Of a stretch of 64,000 nucleotides of DNA, positions 1-10,649 are shown piece after piece. How positions within the stretch are numbered: the stretch's first letter is position 1; every line of letters begins with the position of its first letter. The notes under the pieces were generated by a model. That model did no database searches and was not told the origin of the DNA. It was given only the letters and a program-made list of their open reading frames with translations. The translations under genes were made by a program, and so were the position numbers. Source of the stretch: Axinella damicornis (Eukaryota; Porifera; Demospongiae; Axinellida; Axinellidae); contig OZ007513.1 in assembly GCA_963931865.1 (NCBI GenBank), forward strand, positions 10,131,467 through 10,195,466, given 5' to 3'.

Positions 1-640
1 AAGATATAGCTTGTTATTAACTATTCCCTTTCCTGCGGTTTATTAATTGTTTGTACATATAGCATATATGCAGTTGCGATTGATCCATGAGTTGATATGT
101 TGTATGGAGTGGACTGTTTTCACCTTCATGTTAATGATTGATATGGCAAACACTGTCTCTGTAACCAATTTCCTAGTATCGGAAGTTGAACACCTTGCTT
201 GAGAGGAAACGTATACAATAATATAGCCCCCTAGCACGTAATCTTGCATTGGGCATAATATAATTATAGCGCGCGCGCGGGACAGCCACAGCCCGTTTAC
301 CTGATGGCTACGCGACACTGCTCCCCTCTCGGTTGCAAGTCAGCGATGGACCATGACCGACGAAGCACAGGTAGCTTTATACCAGTACTTGTGCATAAAT
401 TGCTACTAGCCAACTGCATATATAGTGGATATATCACTCACAGATTTGTATTATAAACAACATAGATCCTGAGGATATTCCAAATACAACACCTGATCAT
501 CAGCTCAGTAGCTACTGCTCTCAATCTGGAGTAAGAAGAAAGCTGTTCATGTCACCCACAAAAAAGGTAGCTACTGGATTGTACATGGCAGGCCCTTGAT
601 TCCAGTATGTAAATTGAATAGCTATACTTGGCCACTATGA
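1..640. other. No gene recognised
   Basis: I see no convincing exon here. The sequence is AT-rich with short alternating GC (a CGCGCGCG stretch near 270) and scattered tagct/gcta words common throughout the window. Short open frames lack family resemblance and codon structure. Confidence 0.5.
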
Positions 641-723
641 GTTGTATCACATAGCTACACCAACAGACTTAGCTACTTGCACACAAGCCAATGGCTCTGT
701 TCTGTGGCTTGCATGCATGTTTT

Positions 724-1700
724 GCAGGTGTGGTGTGTGTTGTACCATGTCACATATATCCGGCGACTTGCTGTGCGAGTCTTGCAGGTGTGGTGTGTGT
801 TGTGCCATGTCACCTATCCGGCGACTTGCCGTGCGAGTCTTGCAGGTGTGGTGTGTGTTGTGCCATGTCACCTATCCGGCGACTTGCTGTGCGAGTCTTG
901 CAGGTGTGGTGTGTGTTGTGCCATGTCACCTATCCGGCGACTTGCTGTGCGAGTCTTGCAGGTGTGGTGTGTGTTGTGTCATGTCACCTATCCGGCGACT
1001 TGCCGTGCGAGTCTTGCAGGTGTGGTGTGTGTTGTGCCATGTCACCTATCCGGCGACTTGCCGTGCGAGTCTTGCAGGTGTGGTGTGTGCTGTGCCATGT
1101 CACCTATCCGGCGACTTGCCGTGCGAGTCTTGCAGGTGTGGTGTGTGCTGTGCCATGTCACCTATCCGGCGACTTGCCGTGCGAGTCTTGCAGGTGTGGT
1201 GTGTGTTGTGCCATGTCACCTATCCGGCGACTTGCCGTGCGAGTCTTGCAGGTGTGGTGTGTGTTGTGCCATGTCACCTATCCGGCGACTTGCTGTGCGA
1301 GTCTTGCAGGTGTGGTGTGTGTTGTGCCATGTCACCTATCCGGCGACTTGCCGTGCGAGTCTTGCAGGTGTGGTGTGTGTTGTGCCATGTCACCTATCCG
1401 GCGACTTGCCGTGCGAGTCTTGCAGGTGTGGTGTGTGTTGTGCCATGTCACCTATCCGGCGACTTGCTGTGCGAGTCTTGCAGGTGTGGTGTGTGTTGTG
1501 CCATGTCACCTATCCGGCGACTTGCCGTGCGAGTCTTGCAGGTGTGGTGTGTGTTGTGCCATGTCACCTATCCGGCGACTTGCCGTGCGAGTCTTGCAGG
1601 TGTGGTGTGTGTTGTGCCATGTCACCTATCCGGCAACTTGATGTGCAGGTGTGGTGTGTGTTGTGCATGCCATGTCTCCTTTATCTGGCGACTTGCTTGT
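724..1700. repeat. 58-bp minisatellite, about 17 copies
   Basis: A 58-bp unit beginning gcaggtgtggtgtgtg recurs at 724, 784, then every 58 bp from 842 to 1596, with a shortened last copy at 1645. The first copy has a small insertion and the last is diverged; inner copies differ by one or two bases. Because 58 is not a multiple of three and the unit has no stop in any forward frame, all three plus frames stay open for over 300 codons. These ORFs (Cys/Val-rich with a 58-residue period) are artefacts of the repeat. The array probably lies in an intron or upstream flank of the exon at 1801. Confidence 0.95.
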
Positions 1701-1800
1701 AAAATATGGCTCCTCCCTCTTTTTTGGGGATGGATTTTGCGATGGTTAGTCAATTATTTGTTGTGTACCTTGTTTTATGATAAACCATTATGAAACACAG

Positions 1801-2439
1801 GTACGAAGAGGTCAGCGTTCAATTGAGAGTATCCATGCAAGAAGGAGGAGATACAAACAGAAGAAGAGTAAGGAGGCATGGGAAGAACGGATAGAAAAAG
1901 AACTTTGCAAACGCTGGAGGGAACGGAGAGAAAAGTTCGAAGATCAAGAGAAGAAAGACCAACTGCAGTCAAAACTGAAAGAAACCACTTCAGATTCATA
2001 TATGAAACAACAAGAAGTTTATAAGGAGCTCGAAGCAAACTGTCAGCAAGAAATTTTGCAGTGTCAAGCTGAAGTCTACCGTGAAACTTCAGAAGAGTCC
2101 ATGGAGTCTCCAAATGCTGCCCTCTTACTGCCATCAGTGTGTGTTGAAGAGGCAAACATTAGTACTATCAACCTTCCACAACTGAATGTTACTGGAATTG
2201 ACCGAATAGCTGTAGTTAGGCACATTGAATCAGTGAATGAGGAAAAGAGGAAAGCCCAGCAAGCAGCTCTGTGCTATAGAAATATGGCTGAAAGACTACA
2301 AAAAGAGAAGCGAGAGCTTGAGACAACATTAAATGAAAAAGTTGAATTAGTTAGAGACTTTTGGAGGAACAATATTAAGGAAGGCAGTACAAGGGCTGGA
2401 AAGATGGTGCAGAGAGCGCTCTTAACTGATAAGCTGTGA
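1801..2439 (+). CDS. Terminal exon of a coiled-coil protein of unknown function
   Basis: An acacag acceptor at 1800 precedes an open frame of 212 codons ending in TGA. The frame is also open for 24 bases upstream from an ATG at 1777, but exon use from 1801 is more likely. The protein is highly charged: an Arg/Lys/Glu-rich helix near the start, a central hydrophobic patch, and a second helical segment ending in a compact C-terminal block (FWRNNIKEGSTRAGKMVQRAL). I recall similar FWRN..EGSTR.GK endings in uncharacterised sponge and cnidarian proteins, but I know no function. No earlier exons were found on the left, where the minisatellite lies. No clear AATAAA follows. Confidence 0.6.
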   Translation, partial: VRRGQRSIESIHARRRRYKQKKSKEAWEERIEKELCKRWRERREKFEDQEKKDQLQSKLKETTSDSYMKQQEVYKELEANCQQEILQCQAEVYRETSEESMESPNAALLLPSVCVEEANISTINLPQLNVTGIDRIAVVRHIESVNEEKRKAQQAALCYRNMAERLQKEKRELETTLNEKVELVRDFWRNNIKEGSTRAGKMVQRALLTDKL

Positions 2440-2988
2440 AATTTGATAATGCATGGCTGTACTGTGTGCAGGCTTTTATTGTATCAATAATCATACTGAG
2501 TTTAAGATGAGGTTGAGTGAGTAGCTAATCTGCTAATCATGCTGTAGTGGACATACGCAGAGTGGTCCCTTTAAGGTTCATGAATATACTTGATAGTCAC
2601 AGATCAAAGAACACCTACAGGAAACTCAAACCACAACCAGTGAGCCTACTGGTAGATATGGCCACTATCATATGGTTTACAATCCAGGATGAGAAACCAG
2701 AGGCATGAAGGTGAGCTAATGTAGCTAGCCTCAACGTTGTATGAAAACATTAATTTCGTGAGTGCATGCAGCACTAAACAGGAAGATGGTGCAACTGCTG
2801 CACCTGAGGTTAGGTGTCCACCTGGCCATGTACATGATAAAGACATGATGTAAGACTGAATGCAGAACATTATTCGTGTACACTATCCTTGTGTAATTTC
2901 AGAAAGATGCATGTGATACAAATTCTGTGCTGACTTAAGTGTTGAGATAAACAGTTGCAAGCCTTGGTACAACAGCAATGAGATCACT
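2440..2988. other. Intergenic, no gene seen
   Basis: Convergent 3' flanks of the plus-strand coiled-coil exon and the minus-strand small acylated-protein ORF. No coherent coding segment or repeat was recognised. Confidence 0.5.
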
Positions 2989-3330
2989 TCATTGTTGAGT
3001 TCTATGAACAAAGTTCAGTACTGTATAGTCTACTTTGGAAAGGTCTGAAGCTGTCTCCAGTTCAGTGCCACTGTCGATGATACTTTTCAGAATGTAGGCC
3101 ATAGCACCTTCAGCATGTCCTGCTGTGGGTAGTAAGTATTCGTATGTTGTTTGATCTCGTGAATCTCTGAACCGCAAGATTTTTCCCTCAAAGCTGACAG
3201 CAACTAGGTTTTGTAACTGATGTCGCTTCCCATGGATAATCAGTTCACTGCCAATAATCTCCATCTTGTAATGAGGTTTGGTGGCCACATCGTCATCACC
3301 ATGGATACAACTGCATATACAACTCCCCAT
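2989..3330 (-). CDS. Small putative N-acylated PTB/PH-like protein
   Basis: A 113-residue frame starting MGSCICSCIHG. Gly2 with nearby Cys residues is the usual signature of N-myristoylation plus palmitoylation, so the product is predicted to sit on the inner face of the plasma membrane. The remainder alternates short beta-like hydrophobic stretches (SELIIHGKR, LVAVSFEGKILRF) and ends with a likely amphipathic helix (AMAYILKSII), which resembles the order of a PTB or PH fold. The start resembles that of FRS2/SNT adaptors (MGSC), but it is far shorter than FRS2 and has no obvious phosphotyrosine tail. An upstream in-frame ATG at 3414 would add 28 residues and hide the acylation signal; the start at 3330 has A at -3 and is preferred. 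The fold is inferred by eye. Confidence 0.45.
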   Translation of the reverse strand: MGSCICSCIHGDDDVATKPHYKMEIIGSELIIHGKRHQLQNLVAVSFEGKILRFRDSRDQTTYEYLLPTAGHAEGAMAYILKSIIDSGTELETASDLSKVDYTVLNFVHRTQQ

Positions 3331-3981
3331 CTTTGATCTCTGGTCAGGATTGATACGTACACTCACAACTTTATTCAGAATCTCTTTTAGAGCAGATGTC
3401 ACAATTGGGTACATATACCACTGAAGTTTAGAATTTTATGCTCATGAGTGTACAGGGTAGTAATTACACGATGTATGATAACACTGATTGCCCAATGGTG
3501 GTTATATGCTATACCAGCATGACCCTAATGGAGCCGTGTTGTGTACACTCGGCCTGCTACCTGAATGGGGTGTGGGTTATATCATATACCACCTTATGTA
3601 CAGACGCAAACAGAGTTGTGGTACCGTTTCAACCTTATTGGGTCTCTTCAGCAGAGTGTAACCAAGAACAGACAGTATACACACATGACTGGTTCCAATG
3701 TATGCAGGTGGTACCTGCAACATAGTCAACCTTGTGTGTTCCTCCATTGAGGGTTGACTGTTCCAGTGTAACTCTGGACAGTACCGTGCACATAATACCG
3801 GGTATATAGCTACCTTCGGGAAGATATGTTTGTGGTGGGAGTCTGAGATTAGGGTCTGATCTATATTACAACAGCATGCAGCATAAGTAAGGTGAATTCT
3901 TTTGAAGCGTGGTGGCTTTTAGAAAAGCCGTGGCTTTCAGAAAAGCCATGTTACAGTTCCTTCCAGCTTGGTACTTCGAAA
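3331..3981. other. No gene recognised
   Basis: Downstream flank of the nine-exon minus-strand gene. Short frames on both strands have no recognisable content. Confidence 0.4.
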
Positions 3982-6900
3982 TTAATCTGTGCGTTGACGC
4001 TTGTCTCTCCGGGATTTCTGGATCCCCCCACCACTCCAGTACTCCTCATCATGTTTATCATACTTCCGCTTCTTCCTCTCACAGCTGGGATATCCACCAG
4101 TACCCTGTCGAAGCATTTCCAAGCGAGCATCACTCCTGATGATCTCTGCTGGAGCATCATGTTTATTACTGGAATAATAGTGACGTTTGGAATCATCGTT
4201 ATTTTTCTCAACACCTGCAACAAAGAATAATATACAGTACTCCATGCATGTATGCTGTCTTCTAAACGTGTTATTCACTTACCTTGTCCTGAGAACTGCT
4301 TGATGTTTCCGTAGAGCCTGAGCATACGAGGGACATGATATACCATGCAATGCATATAGGGTGTAACATGCTTCCGCTGGTATCCCTGCATTATTGCACC
4401 CAATGAGACAAACTCACGGACCCACTGCTTTCCCTAAGAGGACAAAACGTACTGATGGATTAAATATTCCACTGTTACCACACCATAGATGTGACACATA
4501 AAAGGTGTGTAGGAACCTGTTCATGGAATCCATCAATTGCAATTGGAGTTGGGTTCCAACTCGACATAACCCCATACAGAGCCAAGAATCCCTATTTTTG
4601 ACAGGAAAAAGTATACTCGTGAGATTCAAATTCACATCTATGAATCATAGAATAAATAATACAGGCATGGTGTTGTCATGCAGTTCCTTACAGTCCATAG
4701 GTTGGCAATCTTCGTACATGTAGCGTCTGGCAAGAATGTTGACATCTTTTCGGGCAGCTTCTGCAACACCAGAAGTTTGTGCTTGCCACTCAAAGCTGTC
4801 CAGTCATAACTGCCTGGGATAGGCTTCCCACTAGGCTCTTTCTTCTGCCATATCTGGAAGCTTACTCCACATGACTGGATGGCTTGCTGAAGCTGCTGAA
4901 CATGACTACTTGTTCCCCCTCGTTCCCGGCTGGTGTGATCACGGCTGTCTGCGTACAAGATGAGGTTACGAAATAGCACATCTCCAATGCGCAGCATCAA
5001 ATGGAGCTCATCAAGGACAAGGTGGCCAAGCTCAACCTTCAAAAGGGGAGGGTGGATACAACCTAGATGTTTGCTACATGTTTGCTTTGAATATTTGCTG
5101 CAATCCTCCAGAGCGGACAGTGACCTGGCCTTCTGTCGACAGTATACAATCTCATCCACAGACATGTCCCACCTGTGGGATGTGTATGAAGATTTGCTAG
5201 TACTGGTACATGTAGCAACAGAACTATACCTATATGCAGTCATAGGTTGACATGATCAGCACTCCCTTAAGGCTACTAGTAGTGCTAACTGCAGTTAGCT
5301 ACTAATTTAGCTAATGGATTCATTATAATAATACCTTAATGATTATACTGATGACCGATTCTGTACTAAAGTGAGAGTACCCGGCAAATCTAAGGTACCT
5401 CTGAGTCGCTAAACTTCACTCATAACAAGTACTAGCCTTAAGGTATTTACCATACCTGTCACATGCAGGGATTGTACACCAAAGACATGCATACGTAGAA
5501 TGAGCCTCGTTCATTCCCATGGCCATCAGTAGGAACTGCATGAGCAGAAAAGAACATTGCTGTTACAAACATGATGTTACTGTACCCATACAAAACTGTT
5601 TTCATACAGTGGACCTTTATAATGAGTACACCATTGGGGGACAATAGTTTTGTCCTTGTTGAGAGGCTGTCCTCTTTTTGGAATCTACTTGGGGCTGTCC
5701 TTTGTAGAGAGATCTATTATATTATGATTACGTAGCGTCAATTATCAGAGTTTTCACTGTATAAGCACCTTGTAGTCCCCTCCGACAACAATATGTAATC
5801 GATGTCCTTCCACTTCGGGGTGTTTGATGAGGTCATTTATGGCATCAAACACAACTGTGAGAGTTTCAAATAGGGAATAGCTCTCAGAGCCTCGCACAGC
5901 TGCAAATGTGTGATTTCCTACAAGAGAAACAACATACAAATGAAATCAACCTCCAGCCTTCTGTTACACACCAAAATATCCAATACCTGCGCCAGAGAGG
6001 GCATTGGATGCTAAGCCAGGCAGGGAAAAGGACAGTAGAAGAAAGCTTGATGAGCTTGAGAACCGAGCCCCATCACCGCTTAACTTAACACAAATCTCTT
6101 CGTCAGCAAAGCGATCAGGGTGATTCCGAATCTGCAGTTTTCAAAATGAAGACCGTTATATTCATGAACAAAGAGCAACTACGTAGTTGCACTATAGCTG
6201 GTACCTCATGTTCAATAACTGTGGTCAGCGCTGGTTTTAGAGGACGGTATGCACCATCTTTGATGGGAATCACTTCCACCTGATCATTCAGGTGCTTACG
6301 AATGGCCTTGACTGCATGGGTCCGTTGCATGCTGGGGTAGATCTGGGAACAAGTATCAATAATTAAGTAGCATTTGGATACAATCACTAGCTATACTTAC
6401 CTGGGTCAGTTCATGGTAAAACTCATCTGACACGCCAAAACGGTCCAGCAAATACAAAGTCTGCATTGCACAGAACTCATCAGGGTGGTGTGCAGTGCTA
6501 GCTGTATCTGGTGAGGAGTTCCTCGAGGGAGAATGGTTTGTTGTGAAATCGACCACAATTTGCTCTCCTGAGTGTGCAGTGTGGGTTGTCAGCTGGTCGG
6601 GAATCAACCCAAATGTCTCTGCAAACCAGAGAGCTGCCTCTGCAGTGTCGCGGAAGTGGCTGAGCTTGCGGCGTTGTTGCCGCTTAGATACTTCTTCATA
6701 TGCTTTGCCTGAGTTCATCATCTTGGCTCTGTCTTGCAGAATGTGCGCCATCCGATCTTTTAGAGCAACAATCTCGTCCTTTCTGTCTTCCATCACTTGA
6801 AGCATGTCGGCAAGTTCAATGTGGAGGTTTTCAATCTCGTCCAAAAGTGGCAGTGATGCAACTGTGTCACCACGACACACAGGAATCAAACAATGTTTCC

Positions 6901-7306
6901 CCAGCAACTTCTCTCGGGCTCGTCCAGTGGTGGACACTACCTGAGTTCTCAGTTTGCCAGCACGGCGGGCTAGATTATCAGCTATCCTATCGCAGCTAGA
7001 TTGAATAGCTACTGAATGATCAGTAACCTTGCCATTCAGAAGGGAAATGTAATCCCTAGGACTGCCACAACCTCGCTTATACCAGTCAAATAGCAGCCTG
7101 TTCGGTATGCTCAGGCTAAAAAGGACATCAGGCCCCCTATAATCACACCTTGTGGATTGCAGAACTACATCTTTCCCCTCCACACTCACTTCTAGATCGT
7201 CAAGCTGTTCTGCAGGCTGCTTTCTCGGTCGACCTCGGCTCCCTTTTGGTGCTGCTTTAGCAGCAATACTAGGTTCACTACAACTAGTGGTACTTTGCTC
7301 AGCCAT
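3982..7306 (-). CDS. AT-hook protein with RNase-H-like (transposase-type) motif layout, nine exons, 785 aa
   Basis: Nine minus-strand exons join with consistent phases and no stop: 7306-6401, 6342-6205, 6131-5987, 5917-5769, 5535-5456, 5172-4692, 4591-4517, 4433-4283, 4214-3982 (2358 nt, 785 aa plus stop). All introns are GT-AG; most are 58-100 bp, with two of 233 and 283 bp. Residues 24-29 (RGRPRK) form an AT-hook, and about 160-215 is coiled coil. Then come VKLSGDGAR (Asp368), VVGGDYK (Asp444), YACLWC (Cys463, Cys466), LVLDELHLMLRI (about 524-535) and GVEKNNDDSKR (Glu711). This order of acid, acid plus CxxC, His-containing helix and late Glu resembles RAG1/Transib-type DDE enzymes; that is inference. 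I recall related uncharacterised proteins in sponges, cnidarians and some fungi, often in many copies, so it may be a mobile-element protein or a domesticated one. The intact frame argues for recent activity or selection. No terminal inverted repeats were identified. Confidence 0.8.
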
Positions 7307-7374
7307 TGTACAGTTTGCGATACTTGTCCCGCCAAAACGTTATGCTCACCCACGGTTGATTGCAAACTTCTACA

Positions 7375-7531
7375 ATGGCTGATTGGGGAAAACTTATACA
7401 GCTTCATCGAGCTCAATGGTTCTCCAGGTACGTGATAACACTAACTCTATATAATGATTACATTCACTTACCTAAGATCATCAGGTCTGGAGCAGAATTA
7501 GCACCAAGGGAAGTCTGCTGGTCGAGAGCAG
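7375..7531 (+). CDS. Possible first exons of a divergent gene
   Basis: An ATG at 7375 starts MADWGKLIQLHRAQWFS and runs into the strong donor CAG/gtacgt at 7428. A 57-bp candidate intron ends at tcag (7484), and the next segment (7485-7531) continues in phase as SGAELAPREVCWSRA to another gtacc donor. It would be head-to-head with the minus-strand gene starting at 7306, so the 70 bp between may be a shared promoter. The intron is a multiple of three, so the frame also stays open unspliced. Family unknown and no later exons found. Confidence 0.3.
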
Positions 7532-8496
7532 GTACCATCAACGTCCTTACCACGTATTCACGGTGTTGGCTGTCCTATGACGTCATTTATTTACTCTTGC
7601 CATGCCTGCCATATATGGCCATTGTGCGCGTATGCTGGGCTGGGCAATCACTGCGACTTGGCTCGACTTTGACGGCCTAGGGAAAAATCACGGGCAACGA
7701 CTTGAGATATCTGAATCAGAATCTGTGCTTCAAACTATCCAAATAAACGATTTAGACGATCGGAAGCACTAAAATTTGCATGCAAGACCAAAAATATTTG
7801 GTACAAATACGCATTTTGAGTAAATTTTGGTGTGAACATAGGTCTATTGATGACGGTTGAAGATCGCGATGAGGAAAAATGACAAGTACAGTTTAGGCAA
7901 TAATTGTGCGATTTTCTGATGAGTGAAGGAGGGCCAGTTCTTTACAGATGATAGGAGTCGTTGTAACAGTGCTCCTGTGCCTCCTGTGATGAGAGAATAG
8001 CATGGCTATGGTGATACCAATACATTATCTGCTTCATTGACGGAAGGAGTATACGGTGGTTATGCGGTAAATTTATCTCCGTGTCCACGGATTTCTGGTA
8101 ACGACTCAAAAATCCAGTTCAGTCTGGGTTTTGGTGAAAACCTGATCTTTGTAGCTATGCTTTCATTCCTACATGTACTTATAAAGTAACTTGTAGCTAT
8201 AATAGTTGACTAGATGTCAAGTACAAGGCATGTACTTGATTGAGGTCCCTTGGCTGTAACTTCCTGAGCACAGCAAGGGCATGAGTGCACAAGGAGTTTC
8301 TAAGTTGCGTAGATCCCATTGGACTAGGCATCTTGACCATAGTAAAGGTTGCCATAGCTAGAGACTCACTGAAGTTACAGACAACTGCTTTTATGCCCAC
8401 AGAGTCTATGTGCAGAGAGCATGCGTGGATCTATGGGATTTAGACATCACTCTCTGACTAATGAGATTGAAGAAAGTACTCTATACTGTGTCTAGT
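7532..8496. other. No gene recognised
   Basis: About 1 kb without a coherent exon or recognisable repeat on either strand. Confidence 0.4.
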
Positions 8497-8504
8497 TCAC
8501 ACCA

Positions 8505-9290
8505 AAGCTAGGGTTGAAGCACCGCTAATGCAGTAATCAGGAATACCTGCTTCATTTCGTTCAAAGTGCCCAGGACGTGCCGCAGCCCCTAGTGGAGTCT
8601 CAGAATTCGCTTCTTCCCACTGTACGAGAACAGCAGCAGCAGTATCTGCCATTCCTACGAGAAGGTGCAAGCCACAGAAGAAATTGTTCAAGTTACTGAT
8701 TCGCACTTGCAGATCATCTGGTGACAGATCACTCCACCCCTCAACAAGGGATGGAAGAACTTCACTTCGATAGCCCTCAAGTAGCTCATTAAAATTCTTC
8801 TCCACAATGTGCCGGTCAGACATTGTATTCTTGATGTTTGCCAAAATATTGTATTTCCTGATCCTTCCCCAGTGTTCACTTGTAGTAGTGCATCACGGTC
8901 CGGTACTAGAGATTTGACAACTTGCCTAGGCTTAGCTGGGACTACTTCCACACTTTGGGGGAGCATATAGGTTGTGGAAAAGAAAGAGTCAAGTGGCTTC
9001 TTGTTCCTCTTTAACTTGTTTCGCTCCTCAACAAGTCTCATCACTGATACTCTCAAGGCCTTCGGAGAGGGAAATTTAACATTGTACTTGCAAAACAATT
9101 TCATAAGCCATTCTTCAAGAGATATCGTGCATCTGTCGAAACAAATTCAGTTCATATACAACCCCTTTTGTAAGATCTTCTACTTGTGACAAGACTGGAA
9201 GTTCATCTGTACCCAGAAGATCATCCTCTGTAATAGCCAGTGACTCACAGTAGGATCCAGGGTATGAGATAGAAATCCATCCTGTTATCC
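8505..9290 (-). pseudogene. Internally deleted copy of a mobile-element-like gene family
   Basis: Minus-strand pieces read, from 5' to 3': a segment at about 9290-9150 (TGWISISYPGSYCESLAI), then SLEEWLMKLFCKYNVKFPSP followed by a basic helix and a Pro/Ser linker (about 9130-8880), then after a frame change near 8850 NTMSDRHIVEKNFNELLEGY and NNFFCGLHLLVGMADTAA. I recall the two outer modules as N- and C-terminal parts of a long protein family repeated in sponge and coral genomes, in which several hundred residues with the presumed catalytic core lie between them. That core is missing here. The join is either a frameshift or an intron ending at gatcag. I infer a deleted, non-autonomous relic; a spliced short gene is the alternative. 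Confidence 0.5.
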
Positions 9291-9299
9291 TGCAAGTTT

Positions 9300-10215
9300 A
9301 GCTACAACTTTATACCTCACACAAGTATAGGAAGAGTTCTAGCGTTGCTCTGCACTCAGTAGTCACCTTCTCGTCGTGTTTATAACGCAGCTGGGAGGAG
9401 CTAAGTAGAGCTAATAAAATCTGTGCAACGAAAATTTAGCGATAAACGGATCACTGTGACTCTCCTTACGATTCCGGAAGAATTTTGTTAATTCCGCGGC
9501 AAGGAAGAACATTCTCTATACCAAATCGAGGTCGTAGATTCCGAATTTTAGTGTTTCCCGCAGATTTGACACTGTACTTTTTAGTTATCGTCAGTTATTG
9601 AGTGTTTTAAAGGCATAGTAAAACAAGAAAGTATTACAGAGCAACAGAATGGGAGAAAATGAGTTGCAGAATCGAGTTCTACGCCTTCACTTTGCCAAGG
9701 AACCTTTGTTTCTCCAGTGTCGCCGTCGCAGCAAACAAAGAACTTGGTTAATCGAAGGAGGTAGGGCTGGGCCGTACGGCCCAATAGAAAATTACGTACA
9801 ATATACTGGCCGCATGGGGTCAAAGTCCGACATCGCTAATATGAGCTGCTTCAGTACCAGGACCTGAAACTGAATGAAAAACGCCTTTGATTGTGAGATC
9901 CTCATCACCTCCTGGCCAGCGTTCGGCCATGGTCCGCTCGAGGTTAATTTTCGTGACGTCACTAATTGGGGCGAACCTACATGTAAGGTAACGGAGGGGG
10001 TTTCCGGACAGCAAGGGATTTCCGGACACGGCCCAAGCTTTCGCTCTCTAGGAGCAGTTTTTGCTAACAACTGCACAGCGTTGGAAAGTTTGAAGGTAGG
10101 GCATGCATGCGCACTTATCATAATTCGGAAGAATTGCTAACGGAGCGAACGCGAGGGGCATGAATGCGGTGTCCGGAATTAAAAGACTGTCCGGAAACAC
10201 CTTCCGTTACCTTAG
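9300..10215. other. No firm gene; one weak exon candidate at 9649
   Basis: At 9649 an ATG opens MGENELQNRVLRLHFAKEP and reads to a possible donor after about 38 codons (GGAG/gtaggg near 9762). It has no recognisable family and no partner exon. The rest holds no coherent coding segment. Confidence 0.25.
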
Positions 10216-10218
10216 CTA

Positions 10219-10338
10219 ACCTCGTAACCAGGCCTTCTACATTGTACGCCCAGATTTTATCTCGCAAACGACTCCCCGATTTTTCTCCACGGACGGTTGC
10301 GAGATAAAATCTGGGCGTGGAAGGCCTGGGTACGAGGT
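10219..10338. mobile_element. 120-bp hairpin MITE
   Basis: The two ends, acctcgtaaccaggcctt and its near reverse complement aaggcctgggtacgaggt, frame a second inverted match (cgcccagattttatctcgca against tgcgagataaaatctgggcg). The whole segment can fold into a long hairpin with a short loop. No target duplication is certain. The terminal sequence resembles the 33-bp palindrome at 27989-28021. Confidence 0.75.
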
Positions 10339-10525
10339 GTACATGTAGCTACTTGCCCGGTGTCTGTAGTGCTTTGCTTCAGTAAGTCTAGGCTAGCTAG
10401 CTAACCCTGTTGTGCATGATTGCAAATTATTCTTGATATTAAAGGTCCTATACCAGTTTCTGGCCGCCCACTCCATAGATAATATGGCTCCTGCATCAGC
10501 ATGTTGAACCAGGCTGCTTCAAACC

Positions 10526-10640
10526 TAGTTTCGTGTCCAGACCCTCCACACGCACAGAAAAACTGGGGGGAAATTTAGGCCTTAGCCCTAGCCCTCCGCA
10601 ATTTTTCTGCACGTGTGGAGGGTCTGGGGATGAGACTAGC
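10526..10640. mobile_element. 115-bp hairpin MITE with direct repeats
   Basis: Arms gtccagaccctccacacg and its complement cgtgtggagggtctgg enclose a short centre. TCAAACC occurs directly on both sides (10519-10525 and 10641-10647), consistent with a 7-8 bp target duplication of hAT type. Confidence 0.7.
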
Positions 10641-10649
10641 TCAAACCGT

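Noticed and set aside
642..1793. Long overlapping plus-strand ORFs of 316-383 codons
   Set aside because: They are three frames of the same stop-free 58-bp minisatellite and have no independent coding content.
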